This document shows positions 24,801 to 34,062 of a stretch of 64,000 nt of DNA, one piece after another. The stretch is taken from the NCBI GenBank assembly GCA_964414555.1, contig CAYPWW010000005.1:4788-68787 (forward strand), in the 5' to 3' direction. The stretch comes from Litorimonas sp964414555 (GTDB lineage Bacteria > Pseudomonadota > Alphaproteobacteria > Caulobacterales > Maricaulaceae). The notes beneath the pieces are model-generated. The model was not told the DNA's origin. It was given only the letters and a program-made list of their open reading frames with translations, and made no database searches. The number at the start of each line of letters is the position of its first letter. Position 1 is the first letter of the stretch. The position numbers were made by a program, and so were the translations under genes.

Positions 24801-26473
24801 GAGGCGATGAGTTGCCGGGCGGCGGCGCGGGCTTCGGGTGTCACGGTTTCCCCGGCGAGCATCCGCGCGATTTCTTCCTCGCGCGCATCTGCGGCGATTT
24901 CAGTAACCGTCGTGGTCGTCGTTTTGCCTGTTGAGCTTTTCTCGATCCGGAATTGGCCGTCGGCGCAAGCGGCAACCTGTGGGCTGTGTGTCACGGTGAA
25001 GACTTGGGCAGTCTCGGCCAAGCGCGCGAGGCGTTTACCAACAGCGGCGGCAACGGCCCCGCCGACACCCTGATCAACTTCGTCAAAGACCATGACGGCC
25101 TCATTTTTTCCCGCAAGTGCGACTTTAATCGCGAGGGCAAATCGCGCCATTTCCCCGCCGGATGCGATCTTGTCCAAAGGGCCAATCGCTGTGCCGGGGT
25201 TGGTCGAAACGAGGAAGCGGATTTGATCGACGCCGCGCGCACTCTCTGGCGCGTCGCTTATATCCGTCCGGAATTGCGCGCGTTCCATTTTCAGCGGCGG
25301 CAGTTCTTTTGCGACGGCGGCGTCCAGTGTTTTCGCGGACTTGCGACGCGCAGCCGTCAGTTTTGCGGCGGATTTGTCATAAGCGGCTTTTGCCACGACA
25401 GCGCGTTTGCGGGTCGCTTCGATATTCATCACAACGGAGTCGATCGCGTCGAGTTCTGTCGCAAATTCGGCTCGCTTCGCCGTTAGCGTCTCAATCGTGA
25501 CACCGAATTTCCGCGCCGCTGCACGTAGAGCAAAGAGACGCTTTTCCGCATCATTCAGACGACCCGGTTCCACATCGAAACTCTGCGCGGCGGCGGCGAC
25601 AGCTTCGCGCGCATCCTGCGTTTCAAGCATGGCGCGCTCGAGGGCTTCTGAAGCTGTTTGCAGAGCTTTGGCCGCCGCCAACTCACCGTCGCCGAATTTT
25701 GTGCGTAGTCGTTCGATGCCCGCCAACGCGCTGGAGAGACGGCTCTCGAATGCGCCGTCTTCACCGAGAGCATCTTGTGCAGCGGTTAGTTCCGTCAACG
25801 CGCCTTCTGCACCTTGGAGGAACCGCCGCTCTTCGACAAGTTTTGCCTCTTCTCCGTCACGCGCGTCGAGACGGTCAAGTTCAACAATGGCGTGTTCTAG
25901 AAACTCACGATCTTCGCCAGCTTTGGCTTGTAGGGCGATGAGCGCATCCAGCTCGCGCTGTGTGTCTTGGCGGGCGGTGAAAGCCTCGCGCACGGCGGTG
26001 ATTTCTTTGCCGTGGCCGCCAAATTGGTCGAGCAGGCTGACATGGGTCGTGGGGTCCAGCAGACCGCGTCCATCATGCTGGCCGTGAACTTCGAGGAGGA
26101 GCCCACCGAGCGCCGAGAGGAGTTTCACGCTGACGGGCTGGTCATTGACAAAAGCCCGACTGCGCCCGTCGCGATTGACCGTGCGGCGTAACGTGAGGTC
26201 TTCTGACGGATCGGCCTCAATGTCTTGCTCTGCGAGGATGGCAAAGACGGGATGTTCTGCGCTGAGGGCAAAGCTGGCCGTGCAGAGTGCTTTCTCTGTA
26301 CCAGCGCGCACCAAGCCGCGATCAGAGCGCGCTCCCGTCGCCATGCCCAATGCATCCAAAAGAATAGATTTACCCGCGCCTGTCTCTCCCGTCAGAGCCG
26401 TCAGCCCTCGGGAAAAGTCCAGATCTAGCGCTTCGATCAGGACGACATTGCGAACGGACAGCCCGCTTAACAC
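24797..26473 (-). CDS. recN: DNA repair protein RecN
   Basis: SMC-like ATPase that tethers DNA ends in double-strand-break repair. The 558-residue protein has Walker A GETGAGKSILLDALG (about 28-42), two long coiled-coil arms with a central hinge (about 150-365), the ABC signature ASGGEMARFALA (about 437) and Walker B VMVFDEVDQGVGG. It lies 3 bp after bamD and overlaps ligA by 4 bp. No LexA box of the GAAC-N7-GAAC type was seen in the few bases upstream of its start. Confidence 0.96.
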   Translation of the reverse strand: MLSGLSVRNVVLIEALDLDFSRGLTALTGETGAGKSILLDALGMATGARSDRGLVRAGTEKALCTASFALSAEHPVFAILAEQDIEADPSEDLTLRRTVNRDGRSRAFVNDQPVSVKLLSALGGLLLEVHGQHDGRGLLDPTTHVSLLDQFGGHGKEITAVREAFTARQDTQRELDALIALQAKAGEDREFLEHAIVELDRLDARDGEEAKLVEERRFLQGAEGALTELTAAQDALGEDGAFESRLSSALAGIERLRTKFGDGELAAAKALQTASEALERAMLETQDAREAVAAAAQSFDVEPGRLNDAEKRLFALRAAARKFGVTIETLTAKRAEFATELDAIDSVVMNIEATRKRAVVAKAAYDKSAAKLTAARRKSAKTLDAAVAKELPPLKMERAQFRTDISDAPESARGVDQIRFLVSTNPGTAIGPLDKIASGGEMARFALAIKVALAGKNEAVMVFDEVDQGVGGAVAAAVGKRLARLAETAQVFTVTHSPQVAACADGQFRIEKSSTGKTTTTTVTEIAADAREEEIARMLAGETVTPEARAAARQLIAS

Positions 26474-26476
26474 GGC

Positions 26477-27325
26477 CTAGAAGAGACGCTCTTTGAGGCG
26501 TGTCCAGTAACCCTGCTTGCGCGGCTTGGAAATCTCGTCGTCCAGATTGACGCCGTAGCTTTCTAGCAGATCATAGCTATCGTCATACCATTCGCTGTCC
26601 GGGTAGTTATAGCCCAGCACGGAGCCAACTTTCTTGGCTTCCGGAATGATGCCGAGCGAGACATAGCTCTCAACGAGGCGATGCAAAGCTTCTTCGGTTT
26701 GTGAGGTTGTCTCGTAATTTGTCACGACGGTTTTAAATCGACCAATCGCTGCAAGTTGTTGATTTTGCCCTTGATAATAGCGACCAACCGCCATTTCTTT
26801 ACCCGCCAAATGGTCCTGCGTTAGCTCTAGCTTGAGCCGCGCATCGCGTGCGTAGTCGCTCTCTGGATAACGACGCACAACCTGTTGCAGGGCGGCTTCA
26901 GCGGCAATCGTCGTCGCCTGATCCCGACCCACATCATAGATCTGGTCGTAATAATTGATCGCGATCAGATAATAGGCATAGGGCGTGGAGTCATTCCCCG
27001 GATGCAAGCTGATGAAGCGCTGCGCGGTCGCAATCGACTCGTCATGATCGGCTGAGCGGTAGTTCGCATATGCGCTCATCAACATGGCGCGGCGGGCCCA
27101 TTTCGAGAAGGGATGCTGGCGCTCTACCTCTTGGAACAGCAGCTTTGCATTGCCCCAATCACCGCGGTCGACTTGACGAAAGGCTTGATTGTAAATCAGC
27201 TCGGCTGGGCGTTCGACATAGGCTAAGCGTTCCTTCTTGCCCCCACCTGCCGTGCTGCAGGCAGACAGGCCAATACCAATGGCGGCGCAAAGCGCGAAAG
27301 ACAGCAATCGAGAGCGAGACGTCAT
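26477..27325 (-). CDS. bamD: Outer membrane protein assembly factor BamD
   Basis: Essential lipoprotein of the BAM complex, which inserts beta-barrel proteins in the outer membrane. The 282-residue protein starts MTSRSRLLSFALCAAIGIGL with a lipobox ending SAC (about Cys23). It then has TPR helices: PAELIYNQAFRQVDRGDW, the segment from HPFSKWARRAML, and YPESDYARDARLKLELTQD. The ATG at 27325 is chosen because it puts the lipoprotein signal at the N-terminus. It lies about 120 bp downstream of lpxC, with recN following at once. Confidence 0.95.
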   Translation of the reverse strand: MTSRSRLLSFALCAAIGIGLSACSTAGGGKKERLAYVERPAELIYNQAFRQVDRGDWGNAKLLFQEVERQHPFSKWARRAMLMSAYANYRSADHDESIATAQRFISLHPGNDSTPYAYYLIAINYYDQIYDVGRDQATTIAAEAALQQVVRRYPESDYARDARLKLELTQDHLAGKEMAVGRYYQGQNQQLAAIGRFKTVVTNYETTSQTEEALHRLVESYVSLGIIPEAKKVGSVLGYNYPDSEWYDDSYDLLESYGVNLDDEISKPRKQGYWTRLKERLF

Positions 27326-27446
27326 GCAAGAACTCAGGTCGAAGCTGATCCAAACGGGCCCGCACATGCGAGTCGCCCAGAGACAGCGGATGATATTACC
27401 TGCGCGTCTTAAGGCCTCTTGCGCGGCGCGGAAAGTGAGAAAAGCG

Positions 27447-28373
27447 TTATGCTGACACTGAGGACAGTTCAACTGCCTGTAAGCCAGCCATATCGACGGG
27501 CATGCCCGTGAACGTCCACGCATCAGCCGTCGCAAAAAGCTTTGTCAGGAGGTCATGATTTAGCCCGTGACCGGACTTATGCGTGATAACGCGCCCTAAA
27601 ATCGGCCCCCCTAGGTAAAGATCGCCGAGCAGGTCCAGCGCCTTATGCCGGACAAACTCATCCGCAAAGCGCAGACCAGAAGGATTGAGGATACGATCTT
27701 CATCCACGACAATAGCGTTGTCATAGGAGCCGCCCTTGGAGAGACCTGCCTCTTGCAGGGCCGCAACTTCGTGTAAGCGTGCAAAGGTTCGTGCAGACGC
27801 CATACGTTCCCGGAATGCGCGGACATTTGGTACGATTTGAAGGCGCTGGCGTCCAATCGCGGCTTCTTTGAAATCAATCGTGACGTCCAACTCGAGGCGA
27901 TCACACGGCTCAATCCGGGCAAACGCACCGTCTTGTTCAACGGAAACAGGCGAAAGCACCTTCACATAACGGCGCGGTGCGGGCTGACGCAGGATGCCAA
28001 CTTGCTCAATCAGAGCCAGAAATGGTTCAGCGGACCCATCAAGCGCGGGCAGCTCTGGCCCGTCCAGCTCAATATAGAGATTATCGATTCCCGCCGCAGA
28101 CAAAGCTGCCAGCAAATGCTCAATCGTGGACACGCCGACACCCGCCGCATTGGAAAGGGTCGTGCAATTTCTCACGCCCGTCACAGAATCTGGATCTACG
28201 AGGATCAGATTATCGCGATCTGTTACATCGACGCGTTTAAAGACAAGGCCCGTCCCCGTTGGCGCAGGGCGAAGGGTCAATCGCGCGTGCTGGCCACCGT
28301 GCAAAGCTGTGCCAGCCGTAAGAGCCGGACCACACAGGGTCGACTGACGACGTATGTTCATTGGGAGCGTCAT
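27447..28373 (-). CDS. lpxC: UDP-3-O-acyl-N-acetylglucosamine deacetylase LpxC
   Basis: Zinc amidase for the committed step of lipid A synthesis. The 308-residue protein opens with IRRQSTLCGPALTAGTALHG. Zinc ligands are the His in VSTIEHLLAALSAAG and the HKALDLLGD pair, and the catalytic His is in HKSGHGLNHDLL. The start at 28373 is an ATG; a second ATG four codons later (28361) is possible. It lies about 170 bp downstream of ftsZ and seems to have its own promoter. The pairing ftsZ-lpxC is a classical dcw neighbour. Confidence 0.96.
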   Translation of the reverse strand: MTLPMNIRRQSTLCGPALTAGTALHGGQHARLTLRPAPTGTGLVFKRVDVTDRDNLILVDPDSVTGVRNCTTLSNAAGVGVSTIEHLLAALSAAGIDNLYIELDGPELPALDGSAEPFLALIEQVGILRQPAPRRYVKVLSPVSVEQDGAFARIEPCDRLELDVTIDFKEAAIGRQRLQIVPNVRAFRERMASARTFARLHEVAALQEAGLSKGGSYDNAIVVDEDRILNPSGLRFADEFVRHKALDLLGDLYLGGPILGRVITHKSGHGLNHDLLTKLFATADAWTFTGMPVDMAGLQAVELSSVSA

Positions 28374-28450
28374 AGCGTGCAACTACAAAGCCCGAATGCG
28401 CTAAACAAGGCAAGCCCCGTGACCGAATGTTACAAATTCTGACGAAGATT

Positions 28451-28465
28451 TTAGAATTTGGTTAA
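28451..28465 (-). promoter_or_regulatory. Degenerate CtrA-like box upstream of lpxC
   Basis: TTAG (28451-28454), seven bases, TTAA (28462-28465): one mismatch from TTAA-N7-TTAA. It lies about 80 bp before the lpxC start. A TATAAT (minus strand, 28493-28498) is nearby, but I found no matching -35. Confidence 0.3.
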
Positions 28466-28540
28466 GGTTCGTCCGAGGTAATTTTTCTCAGGATTATAAC
28501 GGATCGCCCGACAAACGCGCGATCCCTTTACATCGCGGAC

Positions 28541-29980
28541 CTAACGGTTCTGGCGTCGTAGGAAGCTTGGAATTTCCAGCTCTTCATCCTTATCCGCACC
28601 GAACAAATCACCAGTTGCGCGGGTTTGGACCTGACGCTGTGTCGGCGCTGGCGCGGGGGCCGCAGGCTTGCGACGACCAAAGAAACCAAAAGGGTTACGG
28701 GTAAGCGGTGCAGGTGCAGGCTCTGGAATTGGCGCAGGTTGCGGGGCGGCGGCAGGTTGCGCCGGAACGCTGATTTTTGGCGGATAGGGTTTTGGCGCTT
28801 GATAGGCTGGCACTTCCGCTTGAACGGGCGCTGGCGCTTCTTCTTCGAACTCATATGCAGCATATGCGGCACGAGCTTCAGCTTCGGCGGCGGCTTCCGC
28901 TGCGGCTTTTTCAGCAGCCCGCTCATGCACACCTAGCTCAACAACATTGGCTGCGGCAGCAGGTGCAGGAGTCGCCGGGCGTTTGAAAGCAGCAGGCACG
29001 TCATTTGTGCGAGCGATGGCGTCAACGCCTGTTGCGACGACTGAAACGCGGACAATACCTTGCAAATCATCATCGAGCGCAGAGCCAACGATGATATTTG
29101 CGTCTTCGTCGACTTGGTTGCGGATCAACTGTGCAGCCTCATCAACCTCATACAGTGTCAAATCATTACCACCGGTGATGTTGATCAGCACGCCTTTGGC
29201 GCCTTTCAAAGAGACATCGTCCAGCAGCGGGTTGTTGATGGCGCTCTCGGCGGCTTCGACGGCGCGGCGTTCGCCCGTCGCTTCGCCTGTACCCATCATC
29301 GCCTTGCCCATTTCGTCCATGACCGTGCGAACATCGTTGAAATCGAGGTTAATCAAGCCTGGCACCATCATCAGGTCCGTCACGCCGCGAACACCAGAGT
29401 GCAGCACTTCGTCCGCCATAGAGAAAGCATCCGACATGGTCGTCTGCTCTGTCGCAACGCGGAACAAGTTTTGGTTCGGAATGGTAATCATCGTATCGAC
29501 GCTGGCGTAGAGGTTCTCGATCCCCTGCTCGGCCAGTTTCATGCGGCGGGAACCTTCAAACATGAAAGGCTTGGTCACAATGCCGACCGTCAGGATGCCG
29601 CGATCACGGGCTGCGCGCGCGATAACTGGCGCTGCACCTGTGCCTGTGCCGCCACCCATGCCGGCTGCGACGAAGAGCATATGCGCGCCTTCGAGATGTT
29701 CGAGAATTTCGTCTAGGCTTTCCTCTGCGGACTGTTCGCCCACTTCGGGACGCATGCCAGCGCCGAGGCCTTGGGTAATGCCGGAGCCCATTTGTACCTT
29801 GCGCGGAGAAGATGACAGCGCCAGCGCTTGTGCGTCTGTGTTGGCGACAACAAAGTCGACGCCGTCCAGTCCTGCCGCGATCATATTATTGACGGCATTT
29901 CCGCCTGCACCGCCAACGCCGATAACGACGATCCGTGGCTTGAGTTCAACGGATTGTGGCAGTGTAAAGCTGATTGACAT
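28541..29980 (-). CDS. ftsZ: Cell division protein FtsZ
   Basis: Tubulin-like GTPase that forms the Z ring. The 479-residue protein has the GTPase domain (about 10-315) with GVGGAGGNAVNNM, the tubulin signature FVAAGMGGGTGTGAAP and the synergy-loop NLDFNDVRTVM. A long Pro/Ala-rich linker of about 130 residues, typical of Alphaproteobacteria, precedes the C-terminal anchor peptide LEIPSFLRRQ, which binds FtsA and other partners. The start ATG is at 29980; a TTG four codons earlier is less likely. An unusually long 5' region with CtrA-type boxes separates it from ftsA. Confidence 0.98.
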   Translation of the reverse strand: MSISFTLPQSVELKPRIVVIGVGGAGGNAVNNMIAAGLDGVDFVVANTDAQALALSSSPRKVQMGSGITQGLGAGMRPEVGEQSAEESLDEILEHLEGAHMLFVAAGMGGGTGTGAAPVIARAARDRGILTVGIVTKPFMFEGSRRMKLAEQGIENLYASVDTMITIPNQNLFRVATEQTTMSDAFSMADEVLHSGVRGVTDLMMVPGLINLDFNDVRTVMDEMGKAMMGTGEATGERRAVEAAESAINNPLLDDVSLKGAKGVLINITGGNDLTLYEVDEAAQLIRNQVDEDANIIVGSALDDDLQGIVRVSVVATGVDAIARTNDVPAAFKRPATPAPAAAANVVELGVHERAAEKAAAEAAAEAEARAAYAAYEFEEEAPAPVQAEVPAYQAPKPYPPKISVPAQPAAAPQPAPIPEPAPAPLTRNPFGFFGRRKPAAPAPAPTQRQVQTRATGDLFGADKDEELEIPSFLRRQNR

Positions 29981-30035
29981 GACGGCACCCAATTATGGTC
30001 AAAGAAACGTTAAGTTTGACTTTGGGGTGAAAGGC

Positions 30036-30059
30036 TTAATGGCCTGTTAATCGCATTAA
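30036..30059 (-). promoter_or_regulatory. CtrA-type binding boxes upstream of ftsZ
   Basis: TTAA at 30036-30039, then exactly seven bases, then TTAA at 30047-30050: the full CtrA consensus spacing. A third TTAA follows at 30056-30059. The sites lie 56-79 bp before the ftsZ start and overlap or follow the putative -10, a repressing position. CtrA represses ftsZ in Caulobacter; extension to this organism is inference. Confidence 0.65.
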
Positions 30060-30081
30060 CTTTTGGCGCAAAAGCCTGCAA
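30053..30081 (-). promoter_or_regulatory. Putative ftsZ promoter with an inverted repeat in the spacer
   Basis: Minus strand: TTGCAG (30076-30081), a 17-bp spacer and TAATGC (30053-30058). The spacer contains a perfect inverted repeat CTTTTG-GCG-CAAAAG (30060-30074), which may be an additional operator. Confidence 0.45.
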
Positions 30082-30092
30082 ATTTAATCCGC

Positions 30093-31364
30093 TTAGAAGT
30101 TTTCACGCAGCCATTGTACGGACCGCCCGAGTGCATTGCCGGTATAGCGTTGCGCGCGGAGGCGGCGGCCTGACAAATCGGGTGGGCCCGTGACGACTTC
30201 GGGGCGATCATCAAACACACTTTTCAGCAACCCCGTCGCGACGGCGAAATCGGGCTGGCTGAGCTGTTCCGATAGGCCAAAGACACCATGCGGATGACCA
30301 ATGCGTACGCGTTTGCCCAACACATGAGTCGCGAGTTCACGCACACCGTTCAGATGCGCCCCGCCGCCGGTCAACACGACTTGCCGCCCAGAATAGCTTT
30401 CCAGTCCAGCTTTGTGGATACGCTCACGCAATAATTCCAAGGTCTCCTCAACGCGGGAACGGATAATATTCGTGACCAGCGCGCGTGGCTCGTAATGCAG
30501 TTCATCTTGGGCTGCGATGGGCGGGCATGGAACCTGGCTGGTCGCGTCATCTGCGCCGTGCAGGCAAGAGCCATAGATCATCTTGATACGCTCTGCCGCC
30601 TCAAACGGTGTTGAGAGCCCTCGCGCCAAATCGGAGGTGATGTTCCGTCCACCGACGCCAAGCGCATCAACATGGACGAGCGTATTATCGCGGAAAATCG
30701 CCGCAGAGGTAATGCCGCCGCCGAGGTCAATCAGGGTTACGCCGAGGTCTCGCTCATCTTCGGTCAGGACAGATAGTGCCGCCGCATAAGGTGAGACCGT
30801 GACCGAGCGGATCGTCAGGTGACAGCGCTCAATACAATGAGCGAGATTTCGTAACGGCCCGATGCCGCCCATAACGAAATGCATATCCACGCCGAGGCGC
30901 TGGCCATACATGCCGCGCGGGTCGCGAATGCCGTCCTCGTCATCCACCTGCCAATTCAGCGGAATGGCGTGGAGGATGGCTTCATCGGCCTGATCCAATT
31001 CAGACATGGAGGAGTTCAGCACACGTTTCAGGTCGCGATCCGCCACGGCCCCGCTGGCAAATTGCGTTTGCACCGTCATATGTTTGGACCGCAGTGAGCG
31101 CAGCGCGACGTTCACACGAACGTCCTGCACGGTGATGCCCGCCGCGCGTTCGGCTTTCTCGACAGCCGTGCGGATGCCGACTTCAGCCGCATCCAGATCA
31201 ATCACCGCGCCACCTTTCAGGCCGGCAGACACACCAAAGCCCGAGCCGATAAGGCGCACGCCAAGACCCGGTTCTTCCCGACCAATCAGGCACACGACCT
31301 TGTTCGAGCCAATATCTAGGACACAGACCGGTTCCGGCTGTCGTTTTGTCGGGCCCCCAAACAC
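30093..31364 (-). CDS. ftsA: Cell division protein FtsA
   Basis: Actin-like ATPase that anchors FtsZ filaments to the membrane and recruits later divisome proteins. The 423-residue protein has phosphate-1 loop VLDIGSNKVVCLIG, the 1C subdomain (about 85-165), phosphate-2 LIDLGGGITS, the adenosine loop VVLTGGGAHLNGV, and a C-terminal amphipathic helix GRSVQWLRENF. The start is GTG at 31364, three bases after the ftsQ stop; no ATG fits. It is the last gene before the break upstream of ftsZ. Confidence 0.96.
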   Translation of the reverse strand: MFGGPTKRQPEPVCVLDIGSNKVVCLIGREEPGLGVRLIGSGFGVSAGLKGGAVIDLDAAEVGIRTAVEKAERAAGITVQDVRVNVALRSLRSKHMTVQTQFASGAVADRDLKRVLNSSMSELDQADEAILHAIPLNWQVDDEDGIRDPRGMYGQRLGVDMHFVMGGIGPLRNLAHCIERCHLTIRSVTVSPYAAALSVLTEDERDLGVTLIDLGGGITSAAIFRDNTLVHVDALGVGGRNITSDLARGLSTPFEAAERIKMIYGSCLHGADDATSQVPCPPIAAQDELHYEPRALVTNIIRSRVEETLELLRERIHKAGLESYSGRQVVLTGGGAHLNGVRELATHVLGKRVRIGHPHGVFGLSEQLSQPDFAVATGLLKSVFDDRPEVVTGPPDLSGRRLRAQRYTGNALGRSVQWLRENF

Positions 31365-31367
31365 GCG

Positions 31368-32255
31368 CTAGCTGGAACGGGTTTCTGGTGTAGGTTTGGG
31401 TGATAGGCTAATCCGATCAGCGACACGCAGATCAATCGCGCCAACTTCACGCGAGAGGATGAAAGTCTCGCGGTCAATCTGGACAAGGCGGCGCAATGCC
31501 GATTCCGCGTCCTGAACGGGCAGACGCACGACCGTCTCATTCGCAAGATGCAAGTCCCAACGCCCCGATGGAAAACGCACGAGGCTTTCGGTTCGCTTCC
31601 AAACTTGCGGGTAATCTTGAACCAGCACTTCCATCGCTTTGGCGTGGCTGGCGGCCTCTGGTCCAACAAAAGTGCGCAGACCGTTTGGAATGGACGGCGC
31701 GTCGGTGACCTTTACAATCGGCGCGCCCTTATCAGACAGCAAGTGCAACTGACCCTCATTTTGCCACAGCGCATAGGGCGTGGTTTCGACAACCTGCACA
31801 ACAACGCGGTTCGGCCAGAGGCGGCGCACAACGGCACGATCAACCCAAGGCAAGCTTTCCGTCCGATCCCGCGCGGCATCCAAATCAACGCCAAAGAAAT
31901 AGCTGCCCTCATAGATATTCACGGCGGCGCGGATGTCGGCTTCGTTCAACCGCCCCTCGCCCATAATGTCGACTTGCTCGACGACAAAGCCCATCGCCAT
32001 GAGGCGCTCGACCTTCCAAACATTCAGATTATGCCGGATCGTTGGCAGGAACCCACCCAGCCAAAGCCCAATGAAAATCAGGAATAGGATCGTCGTAACA
32101 ATCGACAGCACAAAACGCACCATCGCACGCGGGGAGTGTTTCGCCGCGCGGACTTTCGCCGCCATCCAGTTCTGCGACCCGCGCAGACCCGGCTTTAGCG
32201 GGCTGACCCGCTGCAGCGTTGCAAATTTCGATGTGCCTTTATTTACCGCGGCCAT
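31368..32255 (-). CDS. ftsQ: Cell division protein FtsQ
   Basis: Bitopic divisome scaffold that links FtsL/FtsB to early components. The 295-residue protein has a basic cytoplasmic N-terminus (about 1-45) and one membrane helix (about 46-70, FVLSIVTTILFLIFIGLWLG). The POTRA domain has VEQVDIMGEGRLNEADI, and a FtsQ beta domain includes WVDRAVVRRLWPNRVVVQV. It overlaps the ddl 3' end by 13 bp, so translation is coupled. Confidence 0.95.
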   Translation of the reverse strand: MAAVNKGTSKFATLQRVSPLKPGLRGSQNWMAAKVRAAKHSPRAMVRFVLSIVTTILFLIFIGLWLGGFLPTIRHNLNVWKVERLMAMGFVVEQVDIMGEGRLNEADIRAAVNIYEGSYFFGVDLDAARDRTESLPWVDRAVVRRLWPNRVVVQVVETTPYALWQNEGQLHLLSDKGAPIVKVTDAPSIPNGLRTFVGPEAASHAKAMEVLVQDYPQVWKRTESLVRFPSGRWDLHLANETVVRLPVQDAESALRRLVQIDRETFILSREVGAIDLRVADRISLSPKPTPETRSS

Positions 32256-33169
32256 GAAGCGTCCTCAACCATCCAGCGACAGAGCTGGGCAAAATCAATT
32301 CCGACATGCACCGCCTGTTCAGGCGAGAGCGACGTCGGAGTCATTCCGGGTTGAGTATTGATCTCAAGCGTTACGACTTTGTTAGTCATATCGCGATTGT
32401 CTGCGTTTTCCGTATCATCATAGCGAAAATCGGTGCGGGTCAGCCCCCGACAGCCCAGCGCGCGATGTCCTTCCAGCGCCCAGCGCAGGCAAAGCTCTGT
32501 CGCCTCTGCCGGAATATTCGCGGGCAATTCGTGGCGCGCGGCGTTGTCACCGTATTTTTCCGTAAAGTCATACCAGCCCTCAGGGATGATTTCTGTCACG
32601 GCCAGCGCGCGGTCGCCCATGACTGTGACTGTCAGCTCTCGTCCGGGAATATACTGCTCAATGATGACGTCTTCACCCATCGCGTGATCCGCTGCGATTT
32701 TGGCGAGCGCTTCCGGCGTTTCTTCCATGATCAGATAGACGGATTTGGACGACCCCTGCCCGTTCGGTTTGACGACATAGGGCGTCGGCATCGCCCCGCC
32801 TTTGGCAATCTCTGCGCGCGAGAGGACTTTGCCCTCTGGCACGGTGATGCCGTGCTTGCGCAACACGGCTTTGGCGTGATCTTTATTCATCGCAAGCGCA
32901 GACGCTTTTGCACCGGAATGGGTGTAAGGCAGACGCAACCCGTCGAGGATCTGCTGAACCTCACCGTCTTCGCCCCAGTCCCCGTGCAACGCATTGAAAA
33001 CCAGATCGGGCGAGAGCTTACGCAAAGCGGCTTCTAGCCGTGCAGGATGCGCGTCGATTTCCGTGACCTCATGCCCCAAGCCGCGCAGGGCTTCGGCACA
33101 GGCCGTCCCCGTCACGAGAGAAATTTCCCGCTCGGACGAGATGCCACCTTTGAGGAGCGCGATCTTCAT
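32243..33169 (-). CDS. ddl: D-alanine--D-alanine ligase
   Basis: ATP-grasp enzyme making D-Ala-D-Ala for the pentapeptide precursor. The 308-residue protein begins MKIALLKGGISSEREISLV, has the ATP-grasp lid and binding segments (YVVKPNGQGSSKSVYLI, EQYIPGRELTVTV), and ends in VTLEINTQPGMTPTSLSPEQ with the metal ligand Glu/Asn pair. The ATG at 33169 gives a 4-bp overlap with murB. D-alanine is provided by alr at 61419. Confidence 0.96.
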   Translation of the reverse strand: MKIALLKGGISSEREISLVTGTACAEALRGLGHEVTEIDAHPARLEAALRKLSPDLVFNALHGDWGEDGEVQQILDGLRLPYTHSGAKASALAMNKDHAKAVLRKHGITVPEGKVLSRAEIAKGGAMPTPYVVKPNGQGSSKSVYLIMEETPEALAKIAADHAMGEDVIIEQYIPGRELTVTVMGDRALAVTEIIPEGWYDFTEKYGDNAARHELPANIPAEATELCLRWALEGHRALGCRGLTRTDFRYDDTENADNRDMTNKVVTLEINTQPGMTPTSLSPEQAVHVGIDFAQLCRWMVEDASWPR

Positions 33170-34062
33170 GCGGCCTCTCCGATCCGACGCACTTCCCATT
33201 CTAGCGGGACGCCTTGGCTTTCCAGCACACGCGCGCGAACCGTCTCGCCGAGTTTTTCTAAATCCGCCGCCGTCGCGCCGTCGGCATTGATCATAAAGTT
33301 ACAATGCTGCTCGCTCATCTGTGCGCCGCCAACGCGCAAACCCCGACAGCCCGCTGCGTCGATCAGCTTCCAAGAACTGTGCCCCTCGGGATTTTTGAAC
33401 GTTGAGCCCCCGGTCTTTTCGCGGATCGGCTGGCTGTCTTCGCGACGAGCCGTGATGTCATCCATCCGCGCTTGGATCGCGGAAGGCGTATCAGCCGTGC
33501 CTTCATAGGTCGCTTGGGTGAAGATCAGATCGCGCGGTGCACCGGAATGACGATAGGTGTAATCCATCTCGGCGAGGTCCATGACCTGCCGTCGGCCTGC
33601 GCGGTCCAGCGCCACGACTTCGCGCAGCACGTCCTGCGTCTCGGCGCCGTAACAGCCCGCATTCATGCGCAGCGCACCGCCGATCGTGCCCGGCACGCCC
33701 GCGTAAAATTCGAGCCCGGCTATGCCAGCCGTCGCCGCCGCTTTGGCGACGTTTTTATCCAACGCAGCAGAACCAGCTGTAACACGCAAGCCTTCTGTCG
33801 TAATCTTGCCAAAGCTCGGCCCTAGCCGGATCACGACGCCGCGCACCCCGCCGTCGCGGACCAGCGTATTCGACGCGACGCCCAACACTTGCACCGGAAT
33901 ATCATCCGGCGTTGCAGCAAGAAAATGCGCGAGGTCCGCTTCGTCCTTGGGTAGGAACAGCGTCTCCGCTGCACCGCCCACACGCAACCATGTAAAAGGC
34001 GCGAGCGGAACATCCGCGCGCAAACTCCCACGGACTTCCGGCAATCGGTTGAGCAAGCTCAC
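33166..34062 (-). CDS. murB: UDP-N-acetylenolpyruvoylglucosamine reductase MurB
   Basis: FAD enzyme reducing enolpyruvyl-UDP-GlcNAc to UDP-MurNAc. The 298-residue protein has the FAD-binding region (PFTWLRVGGAAETLFLP; GVASNTLVRDGG), GTIGGALRMNAGCYGAE, and the catalytic Ser in GGSTFKNPEGHSSWKLID. The absence of the extra loop and C-terminus puts it in the shorter type IIa class. It overlaps murC and ddl by 4 bp each. Confidence 0.96.
   Translation of the reverse strand: MSLLNRLPEVRGSLRADVPLAPFTWLRVGGAAETLFLPKDEADLAHFLAATPDDIPVQVLGVASNTLVRDGGVRGVVIRLGPSFGKITTEGLRVTAGSAALDKNVAKAAATAGIAGLEFYAGVPGTIGGALRMNAGCYGAETQDVLREVVALDRAGRRQVMDLAEMDYTYRHSGAPRDLIFTQATYEGTADTPSAIQARMDDITARREDSQPIREKTGGSTFKNPEGHSSWKLIDAAGCRGLRVGGAQMSEQHCNFMINADGATAADLEKLGETVRARVLESQGVPLEWEVRRIGEAA

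Noticed and set aside
28501..28530. Hairpin GGATCGC/GCGATCC after ftsZ as an intrinsic terminator
   Set aside because: The loop is long and no T run follows on the minus strand, so I did not call it.
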